A stretch of 64,000 nucleotides of DNA. Source: CAYUET01 sp964443875. GTDB lineage: Bacteria; Auribacterota; JAFGBW01. Under the pieces are notes generated by a model. The model did not search any database. It was given only the letters and a program-made list of their open reading frames with translations, and was not told the origin of the DNA. The position numbers were made by a program, and so were the translations under genes. This document shows, one piece after another, positions 53,235 to 62,776 of the stretch (within the stretch, counting starts at the first letter, position 1; each line of letters begins with the position of its first letter). The DNA is taken from NCBI GenBank assembly GCA_964443875.1, contig CAYUET010000004.1, forward strand, positions 1 to 64,000, read 5' to 3'.

Positions 53235-54032
53235 GTGGAAATAAAAAACTCAAAACCTGGCGAGGTGTATCAGGTTAAAGACCGGAAAATAATTTCGGAT
53301 TTTCTCTCTCTGGACCGGGTCTGGGCCTCTGAAGCCCTGTTGAGTATGAGTGATGAATACTGGAATCTGGCTTCCTGGTATGCCTACAAAGACGGGTCCA
53401 ATACAGGATTGGGTCTTATGTTCAAAGGATTGAGCCCTACTCCTGTTTTTTTGATCGGAGAACCCCACTGTATTGCGCATATTGTCCGGCAGGTTATTAA
53501 ATTTGACAAGATTTTTGTTGAAAGTCCGCTGAACTGCGTGGGGGTGCTTAAAGAGTATTTTAATTTTCATTCTGCATTGATCATGAATAAAATGCAGCTT
53601 GAACATTTCAGACACAGCTCCTATACGATTCATCCTGCGGTCAGAAGGCTTACACCTCAGGATTTCACAATGGCCAGGGAACTTTATCTTCGAAATACGG
53701 AGTATGGAAATTTTGACATGGATCAGTTCAATAACGGCATATATTTTGGTGTTCAGGAGGGTGCTGATCTTGTTGCCATGGCCGGTACAACGGTTTTATG
53801 CAGTGATTACCGTTCCGCAACCATCGGGAATGTGATTACCGATGTGAATTACCGCAACCGGGGATATGCGACCTCTGAACTCATTCTGCTTTGCAAGGAA
53901 ATTCTGGAAGAGGCCTATGACTGTGTCTGTATCAAGGCAAACCGCGGCAATATTCCTTCAGTTTCCCTGTACAGGAGACTGGGTTTTGTTAAAAAATGTG
54001 AATATTTTGAAGGGATTGGAATCAGGAAGTAG
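53235..54032 (+). CDS. GNAT N-acetyltransferase within the flagellar operon
   Basis: The 265-residue protein ends with a GNAT domain (about 135-265): ATIGNVITDVNYRNRGYATSEL holds the acetyl-CoA loop RNRGYA, and NIPSVSLYRRLGFVKK is the typical last helix. The N-terminal half is a diverged GNAT-like fold (about 1-130). It starts at GTG 53235 and lies between fliL and fliM, with gaps of 15 and 2 bases. A motor or other protein target is possible but unproven. Confidence 0.78.
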   Translation: MEIKNSKPGEVYQVKDRKIISDFLSLDRVWASEALLSMSDEYWNLASWYAYKDGSNTGLGLMFKGLSPTPVFLIGEPHCIAHIVRQVIKFDKIFVESPLNCVGVLKEYFNFHSALIMNKMQLEHFRHSSYTIHPAVRRLTPQDFTMARELYLRNTEYGNFDMDQFNNGIYFGVQEGADLVAMAGTTVLCSDYRSATIGNVITDVNYRNRGYATSELILLCKEILEEAYDCVCIKANRGNIPSVSLYRRLGFVKKCEYFEGIGIRK

Positions 54033-54034
54033 TC

Positions 54035-55081
54035 ATGGCTGATATTCTTTCACAAGACGAGGTAGACGCCCTTTTATCTGCTATTTCAACGGGAACGGTG
54101 GAAGCAGCTCCGGGGACTACGGATCAGGTCGAAGCCCCGGTAGAATATTCCGGGCATCTTTTAACGGATAAGGAAAAAACGGTCAGTAAATACGATTTCC
54201 GCAGACCGGACATTGTTTCCAAAGACCAGATGCGCACCCTGCAGATGCTGCATAAAACCTTTTGCAGATTTCTCACTACCAATTTATCTACGTATCTGCG
54301 TTCCATTGTCGAGGTTAATCTTGTGGCTGTGGATCAGCTCACTTACGGTGAATTCAACATGTCTCTCAGTAACCCGACCTGTATCAATGTTTTCAGTATC
54401 AAGCCTCTGGAAGGACGTGCTGTTCTTGAAATCAATCCTATTCTGGTTCACAGCATTATTGATCGTCTCCTGGGTGGGGCAGGAGAGCCTCCGGCTGTCA
54501 TGCATGCCCTTACTGATATTGAGCAGTCTATTGTTTCAAGGGTGATTGATATTGTTCTTGAAGGGCTCGGGGAATCCTGGAAAAGCATTATTGAATTCAA
54601 TTTTCAGGTGGAGGAGAGAGAAGTCAACCCTCAGTTTGTTCAGATTGTAGCCCCCGGTGAAACGGTTATTCTCATCAGCTGTGAAATGAAAGTCGGTCAG
54701 ATTTCCGGAATTATCAGCATCTGTTTTCCTTTTGTCTATATTGAACCCATCATGTCCTCTCTGAGTGCCCAGCACTGGATTTCTTCCACGCAGAAGAAGC
54801 CGACAGACGAAATGCGGCAGTCTATCCGCGGGAATCTGGAAAAAAGCAGGCTTTCCCTTCATGCAACCCTTGGTGCTACGCACATCTCTATCCGCCAGAT
54901 GCTTGAGCTTAAAAAAGGGGATGTTCTTGTTCTGGATCATAAGGCCGTTCAGCCCATTGAGGTCAGGATTGAAGATAAGCTCCGGTTTACAGCCATGCCG
55001 GGAATTGTCGGTAAAAAGAAAGGGATTCAGTTTGTATCTCTTATAAAAGATAATATAAAAGGGGATAAAAATGTCCGATGA
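54035..55081 (+). CDS. fliM: Flagellar motor switch protein FliM
   Basis: The 348-residue protein has the CheY-binding N terminus ADILSQDEVDALLSAI, the middle domain with KTFCRFLTTNLSTYLR and GGAGEPP, and the C-terminal SpoA domain (LELKKGDVLVLDHK). It forms the C-ring and receives the chemotaxis signal. It overlaps fliN by 11 bases. Confidence 0.96.
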   Translation: MADILSQDEVDALLSAISTGTVEAAPGTTDQVEAPVEYSGHLLTDKEKTVSKYDFRRPDIVSKDQMRTLQMLHKTFCRFLTTNLSTYLRSIVEVNLVAVDQLTYGEFNMSLSNPTCINVFSIKPLEGRAVLEINPILVHSIIDRLLGGAGEPPAVMHALTDIEQSIVSRVIDIVLEGLGESWKSIIEFNFQVEEREVNPQFVQIVAPGETVILISCEMKVGQISGIISICFPFVYIEPIMSSLSAQHWISSTQKKPTDEMRQSIRGNLEKSRLSLHATLGATHISIRQMLELKKGDVLVLDHKAVQPIEVRIEDKLRFTAMPGIVGKKKGIQFVSLIKDNIKGDKNVR

Positions 55082-55457
55082 ACAAAATATAGATGATTCT
55101 TTGGCCCAGATGATGGCAGGCCAGGAAGCTAAGTTTGCAGAGCTTCCCGAACCAGCCAAGAAGGAATCTGAAGCGCCCAACCTGAACCTCATTCTGGACA
55201 TTGATGTCGAGGTCAGTGTGGAATTAGGCCGTTCAGTCATGCAGATCAAGGATGTGCTGGAGTTATCACCCGGTTCTGTGGTAGAATTGAACAAGCTGGC
55301 GGGTGAAACGGTAGATGTTTTCGTCAATCATTCCCTGGTGGCCAAGGGGGAAGTGGTGGTGATCAATGAAAATTTCGGGGTTCGTATCACTGAAATCATT
55401 GGCGCAGCCGCCCGAATTCAGAATCTTGGCGGCGGGAAGAATTCTCAGACCGCATAA
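55071..55457 (+). CDS. fliN: Flagellar motor switch protein FliN
   Basis: The 128-residue protein has an acidic N-terminal tail and a SpoA domain (about 45-118) with LDIDVEVSVELGRSVM, ELSPGSVVELNKLAGE and ENFGVRITEI. It builds the lower C-ring with FliM. It ends the switch operon. Confidence 0.95.
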   Translation: MSDEQNIDDSLAQMMAGQEAKFAELPEPAKKESEAPNLNLILDIDVEVSVELGRSVMQIKDVLELSPGSVVELNKLAGETVDVFVNHSLVAKGEVVVINENFGVRITEIIGAAARIQNLGGGKNSQTA

Positions 55458-55658
55458 CCTGAATTCTGCATGAAGATGAGAATTTGGGTGATGTGAGCTC
55501 TCTTGAGAGCAAAGAGCCGTGCATAAAAATGCAATCATTATTTTATGGACACTTAGGCAGATGAGTGCTCCGGGAAGTTTTTTTAATGAATGAACAAATC
55601 AACAGATATGAACAGACAGACATTTCAGGTGTAATTCATGTAAAATCGGGGATTCACA

Positions 55659-56693
55659 ATGTCTTCTTTTGAAACCTTGTCCTGGATTTCCGAGGGCCGT
55701 TTAAAATGCCTGGACCAGAGAAAGCTTCCTGTTTCCACTGAATATATCTGCTGCAATACCAGGGAAATGATTTTCGAAGCGATTCAAACCCTTGCGGTAA
55801 GAGGGGCTCCGGCAATCGGAATTGCAGGAGCTTATGGGCTTTGTGTGGATCTTTTTCGTGATTCCTCCTCTTCTCTGGCCGCATTGAAACTAAGGGTTAA
55901 AGACACGGCCGCCTATTTAAAATCATCCAGACCTACGGCTGTAAATTTATCCTGGGCGATTGACCGGATGCAGAAGGCTTCTGAAGCCTATTCAGGAGGA
56001 AATCTTCTGGATTATAAAGAGGCTCTTCTTCAGGAGGCAAAACGGATTCATGAAGAAGACTCAAAAATGTGCTCAGCTATCGGCAAGGCCGGATCAAAAC
56101 TTATCCAAGACGGAATGAATATTTTAACCCATTGCAATGCAGGGAGACTGGCAACAGGAGGAGACGGAACGGCTTTGGCGGTTTTGTACCAGGCCCAGAG
56201 AGAGGGAAAAAAGTTTTCGGTTTATGCCGATGAAACCCGTCCATTGCTTCAAGGTGCAAGGCTTACGGCTTATGAACTTCAGGAAGCCGGGATCCCGACC
56301 ACTTTAATCTGTGATAACATGGCCGGGTATCTGATGAAGCAGGGAAAAATTCATCTTGTCATTACAGGCGCAGACCGGATTGCCAGAAACGGGGATACGG
56401 CCAATAAAATCGGAACTTTTTCTGTGGCTAGGCTGGCTAAAGCTTTTAATATCCCTTTTTATATAGCCGCTCCTTCATCAACCTTTGATTTCAATGCAGA
56501 GTCAGAAAAAGATATTGTGATTGAGCAAAGATCTTCTCAGGAAATTATTCAGGGCTTTGGCATGCAGACAGCTCCTTTAGACATCTCTGTTTATAATCCG
56601 GCGTTTGATGTGACGGAATCGTCTTTAATCAATGGGTTTATAACTGAAAAGGGGATTCTTGTTCCCCCTTTTAATTCCTTTGTTTCTTTCTGA
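55659..56693 (+). CDS. mtnA: S-methyl-5-thioribose-1-phosphate isomerase
   Basis: The 344-residue protein is MtnA of the methionine salvage pathway: LAVRGAPAIGIAGAYG, THCNAGRLATGGDGTALAV with the catalytic Cys, DETRPLLQGARLTAYEL, and TGADRIARNGDTANKIGT with the catalytic Asp. A GGGGA site precedes the ATG. The 201-base gap upstream shows no SAM riboswitch core that I can recognise. Confidence 0.95.
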   Translation: MSSFETLSWISEGRLKCLDQRKLPVSTEYICCNTREMIFEAIQTLAVRGAPAIGIAGAYGLCVDLFRDSSSSLAALKLRVKDTAAYLKSSRPTAVNLSWAIDRMQKASEAYSGGNLLDYKEALLQEAKRIHEEDSKMCSAIGKAGSKLIQDGMNILTHCNAGRLATGGDGTALAVLYQAQREGKKFSVYADETRPLLQGARLTAYELQEAGIPTTLICDNMAGYLMKQGKIHLVITGADRIARNGDTANKIGTFSVARLAKAFNIPFYIAAPSSTFDFNAESEKDIVIEQRSSQEIIQGFGMQTAPLDISVYNPAFDVTESSLINGFITEKGILVPPFNSFVSF

Positions 56694-56727
56694 TTTCTTG
56701 TACATTTTAAAAAAAAATCGCGGGCTC

Positions 56728-56756
56728 TTGATTTCAGTCTCAAGATAGGGTAAATA
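56728..56756 (+). promoter_or_regulatory. Possible sigma70 promoter of the 1967-residue gene
   Basis: TTGATT (56728-56733) and TAAATA (56751-56756) are 17 bases apart. An AAAGGGG ribosome site lies before the ATG at 56792. Confidence 0.4.
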
Positions 56757-56791
56757 ATCCCGTTATATAAATATATGGAAAGGGGTTCACA

Positions 56792-59700
56792 ATGTCCTTG
56801 AAAAAAACTTTTTGGATTCTGATATTAAATGCCTTTATTTTTTCTGTCCCTGTTTTTAGTACCGGGAATGCTGCTGAAAATGATCCGTTTTTAAATCATT
56901 TCACTCTGGCTCCGAAAACTAATCTTTCAGATTTAGATCAAAGGCCCTTCAAGGAGAGAATAGTCGGGAAAATTATCAATGCGGTAACAGATTTTGCAAA
57001 AAGACTTGCCGAAGGGAAGACGGAATCTGAAATCAACTCTTTTGAGTATCCTTTTACGGAACAGGGTGCAGTTGACGCAGAAGGGAAATTTCAGGCAAAA
57101 GGCGAACTTAAATTTACAATACCGGCAATAACCAAGGTAACTCCTGATGCCTTTTCAGTGAGTGAGACAGAGCGCACAGAGCAGTTTTTAATGGAGGGCG
57201 GATATGCCCCTCAGCTGATTTATGCCGGAGCAGCCACTCGTTTGGGTCTGGGTGGAATCATTGATATTGACGGAGCGGATGTTGCCCGTAAAATAGTTGA
57301 AGACCTTGAGAACTTCAAGGCGAAGAACAATAAACCGGGTACCTTAAAGGAAGTTCTGCAGGATATTTCGAACACCTATGACAACACGAACCCCAAGGCA
57401 ACGGAAGATCTTTTAAAAGAGTTTTGTCCTCAGATGATCTACAAGATGTTCATTAATCAAAAGGCTAACAAGGACATGGCAAAAGATGAAAAGAAAGCCT
57501 TTCTTGAGCAGCTGGTTAAAGATCTGGAGGGCTATGAAGCTTTTGTGTCCGGAGATAAGAATTTCAATCTGTCCTTTGGAGAGCGCCAGTTGCTTCAGAT
57601 GAGACTTTTCTATGAAAATCTTGCGAAGAAATACGGCAAAAATCCTGCTGAAGTTTTAGCCAGACAGACTTTTATCATTCATTTAAGTGAGAATACAGCC
57701 CAGGAAAATATAGATACTTTTGTAAAAGCCAATTTTTTTGGATTCAAGCCTGAAAATATGATTTTTGTGATTCAGGATACCTTTCATACTTTTGTAAAAA
57801 ATGAGAAGGAAGATTTTGTGGAATCAACCACTTCTTCTACATATCCCTATGGACATGGGTATACACTTCTTCAGCTGAATGAAGCCCGAGCAAGCCAGTT
57901 TGGAGATGGAAAGGTACTGGAAGGCACGGTTAAGGATTATCTGAAGCAGAAAGGCGTGAAGATTTTTGGAGCAACCCGTATTAATGATCTGACCCGTATT
58001 TCTGAGGAAGCGATTTCTGTGCCCCGTATTACCCATGCCATGAAAGAAATCGCAAAAGGACATAAAGTCGTGGTGGAACTAGTGGGTAATCCTGCCAAGC
58101 AGAAGGGAGGGGCCTGGCTGCAGTGGCTTCAGGACAAGACAGGAAAATCCCATGCGTTTCTGCTTGAAACCATGAATGCGGATACCCCGGCATGGAAAGA
58201 GGCTCTGGCACAGCTTTATAAGCAGTTTGAAGCCGAATATAATACCGGAGTTCCCTACAATAAATTTGCACAGATTTATGACATCGACAGTCTGAATGAA
58301 TTGAAGGACGGATTGAATCCTTCTTTACGTGTACGGGGAAATGAAGGTCTTTCTCTGGAATGGGTTTCCGGGGATTTTACATGGAAGGAAGGGGTGAATG
58401 CCTCTGCTTTCCAGTTTGCGGAAAACGGCAAGGATGCGCTGATTCATGACTTCAAAGCTCCTAAGAATCTGAAGGAGGCTTTGGGTTTCATTCAGACTCA
58501 GGATAATAACTCTGATTTTGAAAGACTTGCCCAGAGTTATAACCTTACCAAATCTTTGAATACCATCACTGCAATTACGGATGAAGTTCTCAAGGATATG
58601 TATAAAAAACCTGTAAGTTTTAAAGACCGTATTGTCGGAACAATCAGCAACTGGGTAAAAAAGTTTGCGTCAATCCTTGATAATGGGAAGACGGAATCTG
58701 AAATCAACTCTTTTGAGTATCCTTTTACGGAACAGGGTGCAGTTGACGCAGAAGGGAAATTTCAGGCAAAAGGCGAACTTAAATTTACAATACCGGCAAT
58801 AACCAAGGTAACTCCTGATGCCTTTTCAGTGAGTGAGACAGAGCGCACAGAGCAGTTTTTAATGGAGGGCGGATATGCCCCTCAGCTGATTTATGCCGGA
58901 GCAGCCACTCGTTTGGGTCTGGGTGGAATCATTGATATTGACGGAGCGGATGTTGCCCGTAAAATAGTTGAAGACCTTGAGAACTTCAAGGCGAAGAACA
59001 ATAAACCGGGTACCTTAAAGGAAGTTCTGCAGGATATTTCGAACACCTATGACAACACGAACCCCAAGGCAACGGAAGATCTTTTAAAAGAGTTTTGTCC
59101 TCAGATGATCTACAAGATGTTCATTAATCAAAAGGCTAACAAGGACATGGCAAAAGATGAAAAGAAAGCCTTTCTTGAGCAGCTGGTTAAAGATCTGGAG
59201 GGCTATGAAGCTTTTGTGTCCGGAGATAAGAATTTCAATCTGTCCTTTGGAGAGCGCCAGTTGCTTCAGATGAGACTTTTCTATGAAAATCTTGCGAAGA
59301 AATACGGCAAAAATCCTGCTGAAGTTTTAGCCAGACAGACTTTTATCATTCATTTAAGTGAGAATACAGCCCAGGAAAATATAGATACTTTTGTAAAAGC
59401 CAATTTTTTTGGATTCAAGCCTGAAAATATGATTTTTGTGATTCAGGATACCTTTCATACTTTTGTAAAAAATGAGAAGGAAGATTTTGTGGAATCAACC
59501 ACTTCTTCTACATATCCCTATGGACATGGGTATACACTTCTTCAGCTGAATGAAGCCCGAGCAAGCCAGTTTGGAGATGGAAAGGTACTGGAAGGCACGG
59601 TTAAGGATTATCTGAAGCAGAAAGGCGTGAAGATTTTTGGAGCAACCCGTATTAATGATCTGACCCGTATTTCTGAGGAAGCGATTTCTGTGCCCCGTAT

Positions 59701-62695
59701 TACCCATGCCATGAAAGAAATCGCAAAAGGACATAAAGTCGTGGTGGAACTAGTGGGTAATCCTGCCAAGCAGAAGGGAGGGGCCTGGCTGCAGTGGCTT
59801 CAGGACAAGACAGGAAAATCCCATGCGTTTCTGCTTGAAACCATGAATGCGGATACCCCGGCATGGAAAGAGGCTCTGGCACAGCTTTATAAGCAGTTTG
59901 AAGCCGAATATAATACCGGAGTTCCCTACAATAAATTTGCACAGATTTATGACATCGACAGTCTGAATGAATTGAAGGACGGATTGAATCCTTCTTTACG
60001 TGTACGGGGAAATGAAGGTCTTTCTCTGGAATGGGTTTCCGGGGATTTTACATGGAAGGAAGGGGTGAATGCCTCTGCTTTCCAGTTTGCGGAAAACGGC
60101 AAGGATGCGCTGATTCATGACTTCAAAGCTCCTAAGAATCTGAAGGAGGCTTTGGGTTTCATTCAGACTCAGGATAATAACTCTGATTTTGAAAGACTTG
60201 CCGCTGAATATAATGCTCTCAGAACAAAAGCGTCTGTCTCCCCGGCAGTGAAAAGGGAAGCCGTTGAGAATGAAAATTTGAATAATCCGATCATCAGTGT
60301 TCTTAATATAGCCGTATCCAGAGGTGATATTACAGCAGATGCTAAGAAAAATATTCTGACATGGTTAACTCATCCTGAATATAAAGTGGTTAAGGAAGAC
60401 GGCAAAGATGCGCATCAGTTTATTCTGGATCTGATAAAGGCCGGAGAATGGAAAAACCTGAATGACCGTTTCTTTGAGAAAATCAAACCCGGAACAGCAG
60501 GAGCCAGAGGAGTGACCGGGGTCGGTTCTTCCCGCTTTAATGAAGCCACCCTGAATATGTATGTTCAGGCCCATTGCGTTGCCCTGAAGGCTGAAATGCA
60601 GCAGAACCCGGAGAAATTTAAAAACAGAAATGGTATTTTTATCGGATATGATTCAAGAATCGGATCCTATGATCCGGAGACGAAAAGCTATGGCTTTTTT
60701 GTCGATCTGGCTGCAAAAGTTTATGCCAAAAACGGATTCAGGGTGTTTATCGCTGACAAACCTGTTGCAACGCCTTTGGTTGCCTATGCTACAAACAGTT
60801 TTGAATTTGAAGACGGAGTGCTTTGCGTGGCAGGCGGAAATATGACAGCCAGCCATAATCCGAAAAATAACAATGGGTTCAAGCCCTATGAACTTGACGG
60901 ACATCAGGTCGTTACCGATGCACTGGCAAAAGCGATTGTGGCAGAGTATGAAAACATTAATGTTCCCATGGAGCTTGCCGATGCTCCTGCAGGGCTTGTT
61001 TCCAAATTTGATTCCGCCAAAATTATTGATCAGTATGTTCAGGATAAAACTCAGTATGGTGTTTTGACTGACGGACCTATTTATAATCGGAGTATCCGTA
61101 AAAGCATTGAAAATCAAAAGGGTGTTGTTGTTTCCAATTTTTGCGGAGCAGGAGGCATCATGGTGGATACCCTTCTTGCAACACGGGGACTTGAGGAAGG
61201 AAAACATTATACCCAGGTAGCAGATGAAAGAGATCCGAACGGACTTTTTCCTATTGGAAAAGGTGCCCCAAATCCTGAAAATAAGGAAAATTTTGCACGC
61301 ATCATTGAACAGATGAAGAAAACAGGTTCCAAATACGGAATGGGAATGGATCCGGATGCAGACCGTCTGGGCGTCGGCGAACTCAATGAGAAAACAAATG
61401 ATGTCCGTCTTCTTAATGGAAATGAACAGCTGGCCATCGGAGCTTTTTACAAATGCCTGATGAATAATTATAATCCCAGCTCGGTATTTATTAAAACCCG
61501 TGTTTCCAGCGAATTGTTTTCAAGGATCATTCAATACGGATCGAATGCCCGTGTTATGCAGGTCATGGTCGGTTTTAAATATTTCGGTCAGATTTCCGCC
61601 TTTTATAAAAACATGCTGAAAAATCTTTTGGAGAAGAATCAGGAAAAGGTTTCTAATAAAGATTTGAGAACCAAAGCAACAAAATTTGCCCTTCATAAGA
61701 AATATGGAGTTCCTTATTTTGTGTACGGGGGTGAAGAGTCCTATGGCATGAGCGATGAAATCGTTAATGACAAAGATGCTCCGGGTGCCATTGATCTTTT
61801 TATGGAAATGATCGGATTCTTCGGACTTGAAAAGGATGCCAAAAGGAAGGTGCTTGCTTCAAGACTTGAACAGGTAGGAGATCCTCTGCAAAAGCCCAAG
61901 GATATTCTTAATCTGTTCAAAGATATAGACGATACTCTGTTTTATAGGGAATTGAAACAGATGTTGAGAAAAACAAAAGTTCTTGAAGGTTTGGGAACTT
62001 TATTGCCTAAACTTGAAAATCAATTGTATGCCCGATCTGTAAAGACAGAGGATATTAAAAAGAATATTCTCGCTTTAACCCGTTTTGCCTTATCCAGGGT
62101 TGCCTTTGAATCCTCTTCTTTATCAGAGGTCTTGACAAATCTCCAGAGAACTTTCGGTTTTTATCAGGAAGAAATTCTTTCCTCCCGGTTTGAGGGAGCT
62201 ACAGGGGCGGCTTTACAGAAGGATTTTATCAAGCAGCTCCGTTATGGAAATATCCGTGAAATCGCCGGAATCAAAGTGGTTGCCAAGGCCGATTATTCCA
62301 AGGACAACCGCAGTATTGTGGATGCTGAAGGCAGACTCCTGAAAGAAAATTCTGCCTCCCGTTTTAATGAAGAGGATTTAACGTTCAACTATAAGGGAAT
62401 TCAGATCCCTTCCTTTCAGATCCGTATCCATAAAAATGAGGTCTGGGATATTCCTAATGGCGATTACATTATTTATTATCTGGAAGATGGATCGACCGTG
62501 CAGATCCGTCCTTCGGGTACAGAACCCATTGTCAAGATTTACAGAAATCTTGTAGCCTCTAACCCCGCTGAATTTCAGCAGAAAATGACAGGAATCAAAT
62601 CTTTTTTTGAGGGAATTAAAAATAATCTTTCAAAAACAGAACCTGCCCTTGTTTCTGAAATTGTTCCGGTAAGTACGATAGGCAAGGCTGCCTGA
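56792..62695 (+). CDS. Exported fusion: two UDP-sugar pyrophosphorylase-like modules plus phosphohexomutase
   Basis: The 1967-residue protein starts with a signal peptide (MSLKKTFWILILNAFIFSVP; cleavage near 27) and an NDPFLNHFTLAPKTNL motif. Two modules, residues 75-580 and 632-1137, are identical. Each reads as a UDPGP-type nucleotidyltransferase: AGAATRLG in place of the usual GGxGTRLG loop, then FIIHLSENTAQENIDTF, NFFGFKPENMIFVIQDT, and PYGHGYTLL in place of PxGHGD. A phosphohexomutase domain follows (about 1231-1950) with all four motifs: TASHNP (Ser1354), DPDADR (Asp1520, 1522, 1524), GGEES (1646-1650) and RPSGTEP (from 1906). Together they would make UDP-sugar from hexose 6-phosphate, a cytoplasmic task at odds with a signal peptide. 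Confidence 0.8.
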   Translation: MSLKKTFWILILNAFIFSVPVFSTGNAAENDPFLNHFTLAPKTNLSDLDQRPFKERIVGKIINAVTDFAKRLAEGKTESEINSFEYPFTEQGAVDAEGKFQAKGELKFTIPAITKVTPDAFSVSETERTEQFLMEGGYAPQLIYAGAATRLGLGGIIDIDGADVARKIVEDLENFKAKNNKPGTLKEVLQDISNTYDNTNPKATEDLLKEFCPQMIYKMFINQKANKDMAKDEKKAFLEQLVKDLEGYEAFVSGDKNFNLSFGERQLLQMRLFYENLAKKYGKNPAEVLARQTFIIHLSENTAQENIDTFVKANFFGFKPENMIFVIQDTFHTFVKNEKEDFVESTTSSTYPYGHGYTLLQLNEARASQFGDGKVLEGTVKDYLKQKGVKIFGATRINDLTRISEEAISVPRITHAMKEIAKGHKVVVELVGNPAKQKGGAWLQWLQDKTGKSHAFLLETMNADTPAWKEALAQLYKQFEAEYNTGVPYNKFAQIYDIDSLNELKDGLNPSLRVRGNEGLSLEWVSGDFTWKEGVNASAFQFAENGKDALIHDFKAPKNLKEALGFIQTQDNNSDFERLAQSYNLTKSLNTITAITDEVLKDMYKKPVSFKDRIVGTISNWVKKFASILDNGKTESEINSFEYPFTEQGAVDAEGKFQAKGELKFTIPAITKVTPDAFSVSETERTEQFLMEGGYAPQLIYAGAATRLGLGGIIDIDGADVARKIVEDLENFKAKNNKPGTLKEVLQDISNTYDNTNPKATEDLLKEFCPQMIYKMFINQKANKDMAKDEKKAFLEQLVKDLEGYEAFVSGDKNFNLSFGERQLLQMRLFYENLAKKYGKNPAEVLARQTFIIHLSENTAQENIDTFVKANFFGFKPENMIFVIQDTFHTFVKNEKEDFVESTTSSTYPYGHGYTLLQLNEARASQFGDGKVLEGTVKDYLKQKGVKIFGATRINDLTRISEEAISVPRITHAMKEIAKGHKVVVELVGNPAKQKGGAWLQWLQDKTGKSHAFLLETMNADTPAWKEALAQLYKQFEAEYNTGVPYNKFAQIYDIDSLNELKDGLNPSLRVRGNEGLSLEWVSGDFTWKEGVNASAFQFAENGKDALIHDFKAPKNLKEALGFIQTQDNNSDFERLAAEYNALRTKASVSPAVKREAVENENLNNPIISVLNIAVSRGDITADAKKNILTWLTHPEYKVVKEDGKDAHQFILDLIKAGEWKNLNDRFFEKIKPGTAGARGVTGVGSSRFNEATLNMYVQAHCVALKAEMQQNPEKFKNRNGIFIGYDSRIGSYDPETKSYGFFVDLAAKVYAKNGFRVFIADKPVATPLVAYATNSFEFEDGVLCVAGGNMTASHNPKNNNGFKPYELDGHQVVTDALAKAIVAEYENINVPMELADAPAGLVSKFDSAKIIDQYVQDKTQYGVLTDGPIYNRSIRKSIENQKGVVVSNFCGAGGIMVDTLLATRGLEEGKHYTQVADERDPNGLFPIGKGAPNPENKENFARIIEQMKKTGSKYGMGMDPDADRLGVGELNEKTNDVRLLNGNEQLAIGAFYKCLMNNYNPSSVFIKTRVSSELFSRIIQYGSNARVMQVMVGFKYFGQISAFYKNMLKNLLEKNQEKVSNKDLRTKATKFALHKKYGVPYFVYGGEESYGMSDEIVNDKDAPGAIDLFMEMIGFFGLEKDAKRKVLASRLEQVGDPLQKPKDILNLFKDIDDTLFYRELKQMLRKTKVLEGLGTLLPKLENQLYARSVKTEDIKKNILALTRFALSRVAFESSSLSEVLTNLQRTFGFYQEEILSSRFEGATGAALQKDFIKQLRYGNIREIAGIKVVAKADYSKDNRSIVDAEGRLLKENSASRFNEEDLTFNYKGIQIPSFQIRIHKNEVWDIPNGDYIIYYLEDGSTVQIRPSGTEPIVKIYRNLVASNPAEFQQKMTGIKSFFEGIKNNLSKTEPALVSEIVPVSTIGKAA
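57014..58531 (+). repeat. 1518-bp direct repeat, copy 1
   Basis: This block encodes residues 75-580 and recurs at 58685-60202 with no difference that I can find; the offset is a constant 1671 bases. Just upstream of both copies the coding sequence is homologous but clearly diverged (FKERIVGKIINAV and FKDRIVGTISNWV), so identity begins abruptly. Confidence 0.92.
58685..60202 (+). repeat. 1518-bp direct repeat, copy 2
   Basis: Second copy of the block at 57014-58531, encoding residues 632-1137. It ends at ERLA, after which the reading continues into the linker to the phosphohexomutase domain. The 153-base spacer 58532-58684 contains the diverged upstream homology. Confidence 0.92.
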
Positions 62696-62740
62696 TTTTA
62701 AAGCAGGCAAGGCTTCCTGATCTTTATTTAAGAATAACTA

Positions 62741-62770
62741 AAAAGCCCTGAAAATAATTTCAGGGCTTTT
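62741..62770 (+). terminator. Rho-independent terminator of the 1967-residue gene
   Basis: AAAAGCCCTGAAA (62741-62753) pairs perfectly with TTTCAGGGCTTTT (62758-62770) around a four-base loop, with a T-rich run in the right arm and after it. It lies 46 bases past the stop. Confidence 0.88.
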
Positions 62771-62776
62771 GGTTTT

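Noticed and set aside
55458..55658. SAM riboswitch before mtnA
   Set aside because: The gap has short inverted repeats, but none of the conserved SAM-I core segments can be found.
57824..58271. Minus-strand open frames repeated at 59495-59942
   Set aside because: They are antisense shadows of the duplicated pyrophosphorylase-like module and repeat only because the DNA repeats.
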